Part shown: positions 9,665 through 22,442 of the stretch, in pieces | Layout of the letters: every line of letters starts with the position of its first letter | Numbering within the stretch: the first letter of the stretch is position 1 | From: Artocarpus heterophyllus | Lineage: Eukaryota; Streptophyta; Magnoliopsida; Rosales; Moraceae | DNA: 64,000 bases | Reading direction: 5' to 3' | Assembly: GCA_025403435.1 (NCBI GenBank) | Contig: CM046349.1 | Location: 22,404,004 to 22,468,003 of the forward strand | Notes under the pieces: model-generated | What the model was told of the DNA's origin: nothing | The model's database searches: none | The model's input: only the letters and a program-made list of their open reading frames with translations | Made by a program: the position numbers and the translations under genes

Positions 9665-12550
9665 TGGTCACAACCTGAAAATGGGGCAACGTGGAGGATT
9701 AGTTTAAGAAAAAAATTTAAGTTAGTTAAATTTTAAAACTCAAAATCAAATTAGAAATGAAATTAATTAAATGTAACTTAATTATTTTCTTAAACCAATC
9801 GCCAAACAATAAAAGAATAGATGAGGACGTTTTATTTGAACTCCCACTTATTCATGCGAACAACCATTGTTTATACAAATTGCACATGTTAGTTAGAAAT
9901 TTGAAATTTTATTTATTTATTTTTTATAGGTAATTAGGTATGGTTCATTCAAAAATAGATTACAAAACTCAAATTTTAAAACAAAGAATATGAGTTGAAA
10001 CAAATTAACTATCTCAAATAAAACTTTAAAATCTCTAAAATTTAATTCTCATAGTGGCCCACAATTTCAAAAATTTTATCAAAGTATATTATTGAGACTG
10101 TGTTCAGCCATACAATCATTTCACATATACAATTAAATTAAGATAGGGAAAGACAATATAGTTGCATTTGCACAAACCGTCTTAAAAACCTAACACATGG
10201 CATGAGCCCAATTGAAAACATCACCGTTTTCATATTGACGACTTGTCAATACCATCTTGGTACTCACTTAGCACCACTCTTTGCATCACTTGGAAGGAAG
10301 TTAATTTAAAACACAAAAATGAGCAAAAGACCCAATAGGATAACATTTGAACAAACTTTAGCACATCAAAACAATTAAGGTATTTAAATAAGTAATAAGG
10401 TGAGCAAAAAAAAAAAAAAGAATAACAAAGATTTTGCAAATATAGTAAAATGATTGAGAAAGAGATGAGACAATTATAATTAAATTTCGCATTCCTAACC
10501 CTATATATATATCATATATTTTAACATGCTTACAATGCCTCAGCCAATGCCCACGCTACAGACCCCCCGATCGAGGTTTAGGGGCTTGCCTTTAAGGTTA
10601 CACTCTACATAACCCGATCTCTCTGGCTACTCAAAATAAACCACTAGGAGCGACTTGTCCTCGGCAACGTTTGGATTCCCTGTTATGCTTAGAATTTTTT
10701 ATTCTGATTCTAAATCATAGTTTTTCAAAATCATTTGTCAAAACATGAAGTTGCTTATATTTACATGTTATTTACATTTCGCAAACTTATTACAATATGT
10801 AAAAACACATTTATAAACAATCTTGTTGGAAACATGCTCATCTCAAGGTAACAATATTTACCAAAACAAAACAATTTAATTTCAAATCATGTCTACCAAG
10901 AAAGGGATTAGAATCCTACCTCTTTCACAAAATGTTGTTCTCACAAACTTAGTTCACACAACGTAAGCTGCAACACTGACCAACGTTGACCATTTCTAAC
11001 AAGGTTATCGAGGAACCAAAACAAGAACAAATCAGGCCATAAATTTGCATTATTTATAAATCAATCTCTTGTGTGCCTTTTATGTTTTAAAATGATTATG
11101 AGCATGGATTGGTTTTTCACAAATTTAAAACACAAAATAGAGATTTTAGGAGTGTTTAAACATGACAAAACATAGATTTTAGCAGTTTTTCACAAGTTTT
11201 TCACATGTGTTGGATTGGTTTCTCTTGTTGGGCTCGAATGGAGGTGACAGTATCTAAATCTATAGTGCGCGGTCAACACGCCTCCACTATTTTGGGCAAA
11301 ACCCAATTTTTCTTCTCTCTGGTAGATTTGCAAAATTTTAAGTTTTTGGCTCAAACTGCTTCTAAATGACCCAAAACTATTCCAAAATATGTAGTAAACA
11401 TTCTATAATAATAATAAATAAATTTCCATGACTTTTCATACCAAAATCATCATCAAAACCATATTTCTAACATTTGTTTGAAATAAAAATGAAAACATGC
11501 TCAAATTTGCTCTTCAAGCTCAAAAGCTTTAAACATTAATCATAATGCTATAAAGCTAGTTTTAAACAATCCTAACATGTTTCTAACATTGATATTGAAC
11601 TAAAATGAAAGTTTATTTTGATTTGTAGCTCGAAGCTCATGTTTTTGTTCATCAACACTTAAATATACACATTAACATAAACTAGAAATTTATGTGGACT
11701 TTGAACATGAATATCATGCATTAAACTTGAAGAAAACACAAACTAAAAACCAAGTATGGATTAGAGAAAACCTACCTCAAAAATCCTTTGAAAAACACCA
11801 AATTTTTGTATTAAAAACCAAGCTTGAACTCTTGAAGTTGTCTGGCCATAGAGGTGATGTTTTTGCTGGCTTCGGTTAAGAGATTGAGCTATGTTTCTTC
11901 ATGATTGTGGCTGGGTTTGAGCTATGTTTTTGGTTGCATTTTGGTGGTTTTTAGGCAAGAGAAAAGGCTGCTTCTCTTGTTGTTTTTGGGTGCCTTTTGT
12001 GGGCGTTTTCCTGCTTTTGGTTGGCTGCACTATTGGTAGTTCTTGGCTAGAATTTTTGCTTCAAGTATGTATTGTTTGATGAGTTCTTTTGGCTGCCCTG
12101 GTGTGTCTCTTTGGTTTGGTTTGCTGCAGCTAAATGGGAGAGAGAGGGAGAGGTAGGCATGGGAAAGAGGAGAGAAGAGTGATGAGAAGTGTGTAGGTGG
12201 TGTGCTCAAAGTGGTGGGATGGGGTTGTCTCCAATGCATGGGGGTTTAAAAAAATTTGGTTAGTGGGCTTGAGAGAGGGGCTGCACAGGTAGGAGTGGAG
12301 AGAAGGGTTGGGGTGTTTTTAAAATAAAGAGAAAATGTCGGGTTAAATTTAAAATAAAGGCTAAATATGGGTTATGAGTGTAAATAATGAAAATAGTGAG
12401 TATAATTTCAAAAATTAAAATTGAGATAAAAATGCATTCTAAATATGTAAATTGATATTTTTTATTGAAATTAAATTTTCACCATTAATTAGGCACACTA
12501 ATTGATCAAATTTACACATAATAAATTATTAATTAAATTTTTGGACGTTA
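9665..12550 (-). mobile_element. 3' LTR of the old gypsy element
   Basis: Homologous along its length to 16691-17744 and 22443-24059. Its minus-strand start is TTAACGTCC at 12550, damaged from the expected TGTAAC-type start seen at 24059, and its end is GGTTGTGACCA at 9665. A minus-strand TATA-like word (ATTTATAAAT region, 11047-11060) is conserved in the other copy at about 22583-22597. The proline/serine-rich minus-strand frame at 12030-12239 is shared by both LTRs but is not a retroelement gene. Confidence 0.82.
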
Positions 12551-12552
12551 AG

Positions 12553-12567
12553 CTCCGTCCTCCTAAA
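12553..12567 (-). other. Polypurine tract of the old gypsy element
   Basis: Minus-strand TTAGGAGGACGGAGC lies directly before the LTR start at 12550 and after the chromodomain remnant, the position of the plus-strand primer in Ty3/gypsy elements. Confidence 0.7.
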
Positions 12568-12570
12568 AGA

Positions 12571-13640
12571 AAGTTTGTACTTGAAATTGGAGGTTACCTC
12601 AAAACCAAAAAAGGTGCGGGTATACTTCTTGCATTGTTGACTCTAGCTCCCAAGTTGCTTCATCCTCATGCTGTTGCTGCAATAGTACTTTGATTAATGG
12701 AATTTTTTTTGTCATCGTAAACTTGCTACCTTGTGATTAATGACTTGAGTCAGCGCCTCTTCGTAAGTCTTGTCTTCTTGGAGCGTTACATCATGCCATG
12801 AGATGACTATGTTGGGGTTAGGTTGGCACTTGCGGAGCATGGGCACATGAAAGACATTGTGAACATAGGACAATTCCTGAGGCAAGCCGAGGTGATTCAC
12901 AACAACATCAATTCACTACAAGATGTGGGGATGGCCCAATGTGTCTTGATGCATGTTTCCTATGAACACCAAAACAAGTAATTCATGGAGACTTTGAATA
13001 AAACATAGTCGTCGTCTTGAAATTCCAAAGGTCTACATCTTGTGTCAACATAACTCTTCTAATGACTTAGACGATTCACAAGCGCTCACAAATAAAGGCA
13101 ATTGTTTCATCGTTGTGTGGTGTATTATCTGGTTTAGTGGTGAGTCATCCCTAGGCTCTAGCCAACAAAGTTGAACCTAGTCTGGTCTACCTTCAAGTGC
13201 CTCAATAGAGACTTATAGATGATTGCTTAGTACCCTTTGTTATAAGAGAATTTAGCTAGGTTCAGGTGCTTATCCCAATATTTACTAAAGTCCAAGATGC
13301 AAACATGAAGCATATCCTTGAGAATCTAAAGAAATCTTTCAATGTATCCCTTGATCTAAGGATGAAAAATTGCGCTAAACTCAACTTCGCTCCGAAGGTT
13401 TCTTGAAAAATCTTCCAATACTTGACATTAAAATGAGGATCTCTATCTGAAGTGGTTGATGACGAAACCACATGTAATCAGACAAAGTGCTCAAAAACTC
13501 TTCCAAATCCTTCCTTGGACAATTAGCCTAAAATAAAATGAATAGGATGGTCCCAATTGGTAAATCTATCAACTGCAACCTAAGTAGCATCATACTTATG
13601 GTTAAACCATGTATCAACAAAATTTCCAGACCTAACACTA
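12571..13640 (-). pseudogene. pol: Integrase C-terminal half and chromodomain remnant, Ty3/gypsy
   Basis: Minus-strand translation from about 13620 shows the VDRFT-like strand (here VDRFTNWDHPIHF), then at 13471-13262 SDRDPHFNVKYWKIFQETFGAKL, matching the SDRDPRF region that holds the second catalytic aspartate of gypsy integrases. At 12900-12712 the segment LSYVHNVFHVPMLRKC, an EDKTYEEAL block and VINHK correspond to the integrase tail before the chromodomain. A chromodomain-like end (KVLLQQQHEDEATWELES) follows at about 12700-12640. Frames shift several times. The chromodomain would direct integration to marked chromatin in an active element. Confidence 0.75.
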
Positions 13641-16600
13641 TGTCGTCCTCAATGGAACCAAACTTAATATATGATCTAAAATGATCCCTACAATTTCATA
13701 CAACTCTTAATGCTAATAAGTCAATGATTAGCTAATACATGTGAGATGATTCTTAAAAGAAGAAAAAAAAAAGACCTTAGTAGATAATTATTTTATCATT
13801 GGCCAATTCCTAGAAATATGTAATTTGAGCAAATATATATCCAAATGATGAATCACATAAACATCTTATGCATCCCCAAAAATATGACTTATGTCAAGGA
13901 TAATGGATATACAATCCTAATTTGAGCCCTCTAATTCTCTCATGATAGTTCTTGAGGAATAAATATCTTGTAATTCAATGACTCGACAACATCCCTAATA
14001 GTTATGTTAAAGTTCAAATATGCATACTCAAATTACTAACATCAATTAATATGGTTCTTAAAGCAACACATGTCTCATCATGGACGCTAGAGTGTGATTT
14101 GTCTCCTAAGATACTGTAATCATGTCTAAAGGTCAAGGTCTTAGACTATATCTACCTGATCCTTGGTGTCACCCTAAAATTCAATCCCTATTTCCCATAA
14201 AGTCTTGTGTACCATCTTTGATGATTCAAACCAAACTGAATGACGTGATTACATTTCAAAATTCACTAATAAGAGAGCACAAGCTTAGTGTATTAGAAAG
14301 GAATTTCTCAAATCTTAAACAGGAGAAAATTTTAGACCTCATCAAATCTTTTAAAACTTAAGATCTCAAGATGTGCTTTCTACCAAAGAAAAAAGTTATA
14401 AATGATCACCAATCTCCTAAGGACCCCAAATGTTTAAATACCTAAGGTATAAATTTGAATAGGAAATGACCTCAAGGATCCCTCACATCATAACGTTATC
14501 TCATATTATAGTCTCCTTAATTGCTCACTCTTATCTATTCTCTCACTTATCTTACAACTTAGAATCCTCAAGATAGCCAATCCTTATAATTTCATTTCCA
14601 TATTGAACCTTCAAACTTTATAGGTAGCTTACTTAACTAAGCCTCTATTCATTTTATAGTCAGCTAAACACTAGATAGAATATTTAAGCATTCTGCTATA
14701 CTTGTAGTTGAGGAATCTAACCTTAGTCACATCAATATGTAAGCTTTAAATAATGGTTAACTCTACTCTAAACTTGGAACATAGCAAGATCGATTCTCTC
14801 TTGGAGTCTGTATTTGCAACAAAATAGCAATGACAATAACAATAATAATAGTCGTAATAGCAACAACAACAACAACAACAGCAACATTGATGATGATGAT
14901 AATGATAATAAGAATGACAAGTATGTCAAATGATATTAAGTTTTCATCATTACTCAGCTTTCTAAGCTCAAGGTAAATTACACATCAAATCTACGGGTTG
15001 ACTTTCGCCAATAAGAAAAGAAGGCCAGTAAGTACAAGCTATCATAATAATCTCAATCAGGAAAATGACATAGTCTTGATGATGACTTGGAGAAAATTAA
15101 AATACTAAAGTTAAATAATCAATATCATAGTTAAAATGACATTAAATCTCACGGTTTAGATATAGAAAACCTATGGGTTTTGCCCTACTAACCTCCCAAG
15201 TGTTTATAGCAGCTTTTGAGCATTCTTTTTGCAACATGGTCTGTGGCAATCACCACTATTCGAGGTAAGAAGAAGAGATTCGGAAATCTTATGAAGTTAA
15301 TATATATGTATAAACTATCATCTAGGATAATGGATGTTTTGGCTTACCGAAATAAGTGGCAAAGTCTTAAGGGTAGACATCACTTAAATTCACACCTAGT
15401 GTAAACATCTAACTTGGTCCCCAATCGAAACTTGTGCCTTGGAACAAGATGGTATGACAAAGAAATGGGGTTAGAATCCCCAAACCTTAATATTAACTAG
15501 AGGCAACAGGATGAATGAAACAAAATCAATGACAAAGCCTTATAGCTTATTACCATCCTTCAAAATTTCATCATGATAATAAACTTTACTCCAATTCATT
15601 CATCTCCTAAAATGTAGTCTGTTATCTCTTCTCCGCATAATTATTTCTCCTAGGATAATTTGTCTTGCAAAAATATAGATGAATAATATTCACTTAATTT
15701 GGCCCTTTAAAATTATTCTCTTCTTAGATACCTCCCAAAAATAAAAATAAAAAAATTGACAATCATGTCATATTTCCTAAGCACATGAAGATTACCATCC
15801 TAAGGCTATTACGTACATAGGATATTAGGAAAATCCCTCTATATTTTTTTTCTTTTTTTATATCCACCATTATACTAATCTTCTTGTATGTTAAGGGACC
15901 AATGCTTCTTTCTTAAATTTTACGTGCAATATATCATTTTCTTCTATCCGTTAATCCTCATACACTTGCAGCAGTCACATACACTATATAGATTTATGAA
16001 AAACTAAACTTGAATATTCCACCGGTTCACGTGGCACCAAGATTCAAGATTGTGACTTCAAACTCAAAACTTATTAATTATAATCTCAAATCTCCCGTGA
16101 GCAACTTATAATCAAGGTATATCCATAGGAATGCATCAAGAATGTGTAACCTTGATGTTCTTATTAATAATTCCCTAAGGGAATGCACAAAATTACTTAT
16201 TAATACATATAATGACTAATTGGGTTTCTAGAAATTAAATGTTGCGGCATACAAATGGAATTCCTAAATTGGATCTTCGTCTGCTAGGGCAAGTTGTAAT
16301 TTTCTCAAAATTTCAACTTAAAAGATACAAGGTCTGTCAGCTATAATAGAAATATAAATCGTGGCGGAACTATGAATTATCTATTTAATACCCGTTTAAT
16401 TCTTCTACTTAAAGGGAACTTCATCCTTAAGGCCTTATATCAAGTCGACATCTAGATCTCATGAATTTGTCGCACAACAAACTCTTAAACTTTCTTGTAC
16501 AGTGTACCCAACTGGTATTGGCATGACAAATGCCCCTTCAATGAAAACCATTTAAACAAAACAATAATTTCAAAACTTTTAGGCAAAAAAACATTGGAAG

Positions 16601-16674
16601 AAACAAAACTCTTTTTTTAACACCAAAAGTGAAAGAAAACTTGCACGGTTCAATTCCAATGACTCTGAAGCCTT
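13641..16674 (-). other. Non-coding interior of the old gypsy element
   Basis: This is where Gag, protease, RT and RNase H should lie, but no motif (zinc knuckle, DTGA, YVDD/FIDD, RNase H) is visible in any frame. An AAC/GAT-type microsatellite lies at about 14855-14915. Either the region decayed beyond recognition or the element was internally replaced, as in non-autonomous large derivatives. Open frames at 14122-14361, 15216-15404 and 16538-16777 look like chance. Confidence 0.55.
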
Positions 16675-16686
16675 GCCCGGATACCA
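16675..16686 (-). other. Primer-binding site of the old gypsy element
   Basis: Minus-strand TGGTATCCGGGC begins four bases after the LTR end at 16691. It resembles the initiator-methionine tRNA site TGGTATCAGAGC with changes at its 3' side, so it is either mutated or uses another tRNA. Confidence 0.6.
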
Positions 16687-16690
16687 GATA

Positions 16691-17744
16691 TGTCACGATC
16701 CAAAAATAAGGCATGACATGTAGGATTAGTTTAAGAAAATAGTTTAAGTAAAGTAAAATTTTAAAACTCAAAATCAAATTAGAAATAAAATTAATTAAAT
16801 GTAACTTAATTATTTTCCTAAACCAATCCCTGAATAATAAAAGAATAGATAATGACGTTTTATTTTAACTCCCACTTATTCATGTTAACAACCATTGTCT
16901 ATACAAATTACACATGTTATTTAGAAAGTCAAAATTTTATTTATTTGATAGGTATAGATCTATCAAAAATAGACAACAAATCACAAATTTTAAAACAAAG
17001 AATATGAGTTGAAACGAAATAACTATCTAAAATAAAACTTTAGAATTTCTAAAATTTAATTTATAGTGACCCACAATTTTACAAATTTTATCAAAGTACA
17101 TCATAGGGACAGTGGTCGGCCATACAGTCATTTCATATATACAATTAAATTAAGATAGGGAAAGACAATATAGTTGCACTAGCACAAACACTCTTTGAAA
17201 CCTAACACATGTCATGAGCCCAATTGAAAACATCACGGTATACATATTGAAGACTTGTCAACACTATCTTGATACTCGCTTAGCACCACTCTCTGCATCA
17301 CCTAGAAGGAGGTTGATTTAAAACACAAAAATGAGTGAAAGTCCTAGTAGGAAAACATTTGAACAAACCCTAGCACATCAAAACAATTAAGGTATATTTA
17401 AATATGCAATAACGTGAGCAAGAAAATAATTGGATATCAAAATTTTGCAAATATAGTAAAATGATTGAGAAAGAGATGAGACAATTATAATTAAATTTCC
17501 CATTCCTAACCCAGTATATATATCATATACTTTAATATAATTATAATGCCTCAGCCAATGCCTACACTATGGAGCACCCCGATCGAAGTTTAGGGGCCTA
17601 CCCCAAGGTTACACTCTATTCAACCCGATCTCTCTGGCTACTCAAAACCAACCACCAAAAGCCACTTGTTAGCGATAGCATTTAGATTCCCCATTATGCT
17701 CAGAATTTCTTATTCCAAGTCTAAATCACAATTTCTCAAAATCA
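16691..17744 (-). mobile_element. 5' LTR of the old gypsy element, inner part
   Basis: Matches 9665 to about 10740 of the other LTR, including the GATCGA...GGGGCC words near 17580 and 10570. At 17744 similarity stops in TTCTCAAAATCA and copia sequence begins. About 165 bases of LTR (10740-10905 in the other copy) are missing at the junction. Confidence 0.8.
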
Positions 17745-18099
17745 ATCTTCAATGCTTTGCTTCTTGCTTCTCCATGTTATAGATTACCTCCTAAAAAGAT
17801 ACAATAGCCTGAGGTTCATCTTCTATCAACAAGTGATCTAGCATACTCTGCATCTGTGTAAGCCTCCAGAGTAATACTTCCTCCTTTCTTGAACAAAATT
17901 TCTCTTTTGGAGTTGCCTTTTAGAAACTGGAGAATTCTATATACGGCCTTGAGATGCATCTCTTTGGGATTGTGCATAAACTGGCTAACAACACTTGCTA
18001 CAAAGGCAATGTCTAGTCTCATACGGGCCAAGTAGATCAATTTCACTACCAATCTCTGGTAAGAACTCTTGTCTACCATAGTGTCTTCTAGAGCTTCAT
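17745..18099 (-). pseudogene. pol: Start of RNase H, Ty1/copia
   Basis: The open segment 18079-17816 reads YQRLVVKLIYLARMRLDIAFVASVVSQFMHNPKEMHLKAVYRILQFLKG.. then TLEAYTDAEYARSLVDRR. It corresponds to the YRSLVGKLLYL-type block between RT and RNase H and the first RNase H aspartate (YTDADWA-type; here YTDAEYA). After the stop at 17816 the TSGYCIFLGGNL segment is still readable to about 17745, where the element is cut off by old LTR sequence. Confidence 0.78.
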
Positions 18100-18984
18100 A
18101 AAGGCCATGATTAAACTCAATAGGTGTTTCAACTAGTTCACATCCAGATTTCCAGTTTCCTTCACCAAATTAATCACATATTTTTATTGTGATATGAAAA
18201 TGCCTTGTTTAGAATGAGCCACTTCAATAACTAAGAAATACTTTAACTTCCCAAGCTCCTTAATGTCAAATTCTTTCTATAGACATTTTTTCAAATCTAC
18301 ATATCTTCTGTATCATTGCCAATCACTATGATATCATCAACACACACCAATAGCATCATTACTCCCCTTGCCATTGAATGTCTCACAAACAAAGTGTGAT
18401 CTCCTTGGCTTTGTTTATAACCTAAGGTAATCATCACCCTAGGAAATCTGCCGAACTAGGCTCTTGGAGATTGTTTTAAACCATATAAAGCTTTCTTTAA
18501 CTTGCACACCATTCCTTCTTTAGATTCAAATCCAAGAGGAACTTCCATATAAATCTCCTCTCAAGATCCCCATGTAGGAAGGCATTCTTCACGTCAAACT
18601 GCTGTAAATTCCATCCAAAATTGGCAGCTAATGATAAAAGGACTGGACTATATTCATTTTTGCAACAGGAGTGAATGTCTCAATGTAGGCTATGCCATAG
18701 GTCTATGCATTTTCTTTAGCCACTAGTCTCACCTTATATCTCTACAATGAACCATCAGACCTATATTTCATATTGAAGACCCATTTGTATCCCACCAATT
18801 TCTTCCCTTTCAATAACTTTACTAACTCCCATGTCATGTTCTTCTTAAACTCCTCCATCTCTAGCTTCATGGCATCCTCACGCTCTTTGTTTCCCAATGC
18901 CTTGGATAGATTTCTTAGAATAAGAATTGTATGGAGATTGCTAAATAAGGCTTTATGGTTTTGGGATAGAATTTTATAAGACAT
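18100..18984 (-). pseudogene. pol: Reverse transcriptase, Ty1/copia, frameshifted
   Basis: The start is readable at 18984-18742: an EEF-type helix (MKLEMEEFKKNMTWELV) followed by KLVGYKWVFNMKYRSDGSL, the copia RT entry. In broken frames further on come QFDVKNAFLHG-like and [14 protein letters not shown] segments (about 18600-18440) and the catalytic CVDDIIVIGNDT at about 18345-18310, with VDD in place of the usual YVDD context. At least four frame changes separate these. The DNA polymerase function is lost. Confidence 0.75.
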
Positions 18985-19316
18985 GAATAGGTATAAGGGA
19001 TGTTTTGTATAAATTCAAGTTCCTTTTTCTAAGGGCAATGGGTAGGTCATGATCATTTTGAACTAGAGCACAAGATGGGGATTGAATTTGCACAGCTCGA
19101 GGGATTCACACTTTCCTCCTTGAATAGGTATGCAGTGGTTAAGTAGAGTCTAGATTTCCTTTCACCTGTACCATTTCATGTCACTTGGGTGACTCAACAG
19201 ACATAGATTTAGTTGGGACCACAACAAGAACAGAGTGAGACTTAATACGCATAGACTAGATAGGCACGACAGATTTGATAGGCACATACATGGATTGATT
19301 GGGAAAGTCAAGGAGA

Positions 19317-20406
19317 TCATGCCTTTTTCTCCATCTTCACTTTATTTCTCCCCCTAAAGATAGGACTCTTGGAAGTGCAACTTTGATTTGACAAAGGTAA
19401 CATTAGTAAAAACAAATACTTTTCTTGTAGGTGGGTGAAAACAATTGTACCCTTTTTGCATAGAGGAATACCTAATGAAGACACACTTGAGAGCACGTGG
19501 ATCAAGTTTCTGAGATGTTGAGAATGAATATGAACAAAGGTGACACTTCCAAATATTCTAGGAGTGAGATTGTTGGAGGTATAAAAGTTGGAAAAGAATT
19601 TTGTAAGAATTGCCATTGGACTTTTGAAATCAAGAACCTTTGTAGGAAGTCCATTTATAAGATGAGCAGCAATTAGGATTGCTTCTCCCCAATATTGCTT
19701 AAGGACCCTTTTAGGAACAATAGTGCTCTTGTGGCAGCAAGGAGGTGAACATTCTCTCGTTCGGCCAACCGTTCTGGTTGAGGTGTAGTGAGATAAGAAG
19801 ACTCATGAATAATTCCTTATTTTTCAAAAAAGGAGAGAGAAATTGATTGAAGTAGTCCTTTGCATAATCTGAATGAAATCTTTTAATACTTACATCAAAT
19901 TGTGTTTTGACCATGTTGTAGAAGTTGGGAAAAATTTTGCTAACATCAGACTTAGTTTTCATAAGATATATCCTTGTTACATGAGCACAATAATCAATAA
20001 ACGACACAAACCACCTTACTCTTGAAATATTTGGAACGGTAGATGGGCCCCAAATGTCACTATGATAACAGTGAAAGGAACCAAAGTTTTTGTATCACTT
20101 ATTTGAAAGACGTGCATTTGTGTTTTACAAGTTCACAATCATTACAATGAAAATGCTCAAGAACCGACCCTTTGAATAAAGACGAAAACATAACTTTAAG
20201 AACTCTAAATTATTGATGACGTAAACAATGAATAAAGACGAAAACATAACTTTAAGAACTCTAAATTATTGATGACGTAAACAATGATCTTATCTTTATT
20301 GGAAATAACAGACTTAGAAAGGAGTGATGTAGGAAAAGAATTCTCAACTCTAGTTCTTCCACCTTGTTCATCTAGGTAGTAAAGACTATCTCTTTCACTA
20401 ACACAT
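19317..20406 (-). pseudogene. pol: Integrase, Ty1/copia, fragmented
   Basis: The segment 20007-19711 reads SFIDYCAHVTRIYLMKTKSDV.., matching the catalytic-core strand FIDD.SR..W.Y.LK.KSEV (the second aspartate is changed to a tyrosine), then RFHSDYAKDYFNQF, the RSDNGGEY/F region. The segment 19616-19317 holds the core end and the GCVCFVH-type C-terminal region (IFGSVTFVHIHSQHLRNL). The zinc-binding part would lie at about 20300-20030, where C and H residues are seen in shifting frames. A ~62-base tandem duplication at about 20172-20286 lies in this part. Confidence 0.7.
20170..20290. repeat. Tandem duplication of ~56-62 bp in the copia pseudogene
   Basis: The block GAATAAAGACGAAAACATAA followed by CTTTAAGAACTC and GACGTAAACAATG occurs at about 20175-20229 and again at about 20231-20286. 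It is exact or nearly so, so it is younger than the decay around it. Confidence 0.85.
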
Positions 20407-20703
20407 TCAATCGTCCTCCTCGTGCCCTATTCCTAAAAAAAATACAATGAGAAGGGAAAAAACACATTTGAAATTTGAATCTTTAGTGAATTTTTGGATT
20501 GAGATTAGGTATGCATAAAGTTTGGGAACATGCAAGACATTTTTAAGAGTGAGCGAATCGTTTATAAAAATGTTTCCTTGACCTGCAACCATAATAATGG
20601 ATCCATTTGCTAAGGTTATTTTTTTATGACCACGGCAAGGTATGTGTGAGGTAAACAGTTTAGAGGAACATGTCATATGGTTTGTAGCTCCTGACTCACC
20701 CAC
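20407..20703 (-). pseudogene. pol: Aspartic protease, Ty1/copia
   Basis: The segment reads GESGATNHMTCSSKLFTSHIPCRGHKKITLANGS, where the active-site DSGA of copia proteases is ESGA: the catalytic aspartate is replaced by glutamate. It continues VAGQGNIFINDSLTLKNVLHVPKLYAYLISIQKFTKD, the conserved G.G.I.L..VLHVP...NLLS block. The frame opens just after Gag's zinc-binding remnant. The changed catalytic residue and the stops around it make it inactive. Confidence 0.82.
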
Positions 20704-20957
20704 ATGTTTTGAGAAATATTATCTAAGAAATTATCAACACAAAAAAAGGATGATTACCTAAAAAAGCCAATGAGCATGTACTTGCAGCCCGTTTTTCAAG
20801 TGTTCCCAAATAAATTCTTCAACTTCTCAAGTTCCTCCCTATTGAACTCCATTATTGGGTTTGATGGGCTGCATCCTTCATTGCTGGCCATCTGGGCTTG
20901 TCCTTATTCTCCCAAATTCCAGTCACTTTGATTCCTTGGAGGCCTACCATAAAGCTT

Positions 20958-21846
20958 CTAGAATTTATACATTGTATGGTGATGTTTCTTGCAATAGGTA
21001 CAAAACAAAGAGTCCCAGTTAGAGAGCCCAAGGGTGTCTGGTGTTTGCCCTTTGTTTTTAGCTATCTTCAATAAATTTGCCTTGTCAGCATGTGTTTTAG
21101 TAGGGCTAAAATTTTTTGCACCAATAGGTTTTGCTATAAGGGCCGAACTGTCACCAACATAAGTCTCAAGCATCACTCTTCTTCTCCCTTCTTCTGCCCG
21201 AATTATAGGGATGGTTTCATTCAAAAAGGGTAGATCTTCTTTTCCTAAGATCTGCACTCTCATAGCATCAAACTCAACATTAAGACTCACAAGAAAGACA
21301 TAAAGCATTCTTTTTTGACACACCATTTGAGAATGGCTGCATCTTTACTGCAACTCATTTGAATGCATTGATAATGATCCATCTCTTGCCAAAAACCTTG
21401 CAAAAAATTAACGTACTCCATAACTAATCGTGATCCTTGTTTCGTTGTCTTAATCTCATAGATTTGTGCAGCATCATGAACCTTAGAGTAGCTTTGTATT
21501 ATGGCATCCCATATCTTCTTGACTATATCGAGAAATATATAAGTATCAGTGATTACCAGATACAACGAATTCCATAGCCACGACATCACCATCGAATCTT
21601 GCTCATCTGAGACGTTGAATTTAAGATCCCCCTTCTTTGGTCCCGTGCCCAACAATGATTGAGTTTGCCTTTACCCTTCAAAAAAGTATGGACCAAATGT
21701 GACCGTGTCAAGTAGTTTTTTCCATTAAGCCTGTAAACAGCCTATATGTTCTGTAAATCTCCTGTTGAAACTGCAGTAGGGTTCTCAGTTGAAGACACAT
21801 CTGTGGTAGGGCTGGTTTCAATGGATTCAGCCATGGTTGTTGACAT
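20958..21846 (-). pseudogene. gag: Gag, Ty1/copia (UBN2/Retrotran_gag type), frameshifted
   Basis: The first ATG consistent with Gag is at 21846: a Ser/Thr-rich start (MSTTMAESIETSPTTDVSS) runs to a stop at 21742. A second segment 21655-21287 holds the central Gag block (VMSWLWNSLYLVITDTYIFLDIVKKIWDAI, then the SYSKVHDAAQIYEIK helix). The third, 21326-20958, holds FLVSLNVEFDAMRVQILGKEDLPFLNE.., the MLLG/RVQIL block of copia Gags, and ends FCTYCKKHHHTMYKFWKL, a CxxC..H..C-like knuckle lacking its last cysteine in the usual place. Two frame changes separate the parts. Confidence 0.8.
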
Positions 21847-22208
21847 ATTTTTAAGGCAAATATGGACGATAAGGTAAGGAATAAATTTGGATAAAAAAAC
21901 TAGGAAATTTGGATTCAAAGAAAGGCCAAGGAAGATCAGTTTTAAGGGAGGGCGGTGAGAGAATTTTTTAGGAAAGAGCTTAAAGAAAGGAACAAAAAAA
22001 AAGGAAAGTGGCAATGAATACGGCAATAAGTTTGATTGTGGCAATGAAGGCCACATGTATATAGGAACCTGGAAAAATGGCAAAGAAATTTCACCAATGA
22101 AGGCTAAATAATCATTGAGAAATGTACTCTGTTTTAGGACTAAAAACAAAGTGAAAACAAAAACTGTAGTATTATTTCCCAAGAAAAAGGCGTAGGGCTT
22201 TGGTACTA

Positions 22209-22442
22209 TGTCACAAATGGTTAGGAGAAAAACTTCCTTTAACTTGCTGAATAGAATACATATGTTTTTATAGTAAAAAGAAAGAAAGAAAAATAAGAAA
22301 AAACTACACAATTAGGAGACTAATTCCTGAAATTAAGTAACTTTTGTTTAGTGACATAATTCCTCAAATTAGGGAAACTAATTTCCCAATAACCATATCC
22401 TAAAATAAGGGATACTAGTTTCCCAATTACCATATTTCATCA
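22209..22442 (-). mobile_element. Possible short 5' LTR of the truncated copia element
   Basis: Minus-strand CATAGTACCAAAGCC at about 22208-22194 resembles a primer-binding site (TGGTATCAGAGCC with changes) directly inside a segment that would start TGTGATGAAA at 22442 and end TGTGACA at 22209. The outer end coincides with the return of gypsy LTR similarity. Repeated AATTAGG...CTAATTTCCC words at 22313-22430 form inverted repeats. The missing 3' LTR prevents confirmation. Confidence 0.45.

Larger units (their letters stand above)
17745..22442 (-). mobile_element. Truncated Ty1/copia retrotransposon inserted in the gypsy LTR
   Basis: Minus-strand order is a possible short LTR (22442-22209), a primer-binding-like site, Gag, protease, integrase, RT and the start of RNase H, the copia order. 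The element breaks off inside RNase H at 17745, so the end of RNase H and the 3' LTR are lost. It is a different family from the copia elements after 28003: Gag, protease (SGATNHMTCSSKLF) and RT read differently and the LTR is much shorter. Frames are broken throughout. Confidence 0.8.
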
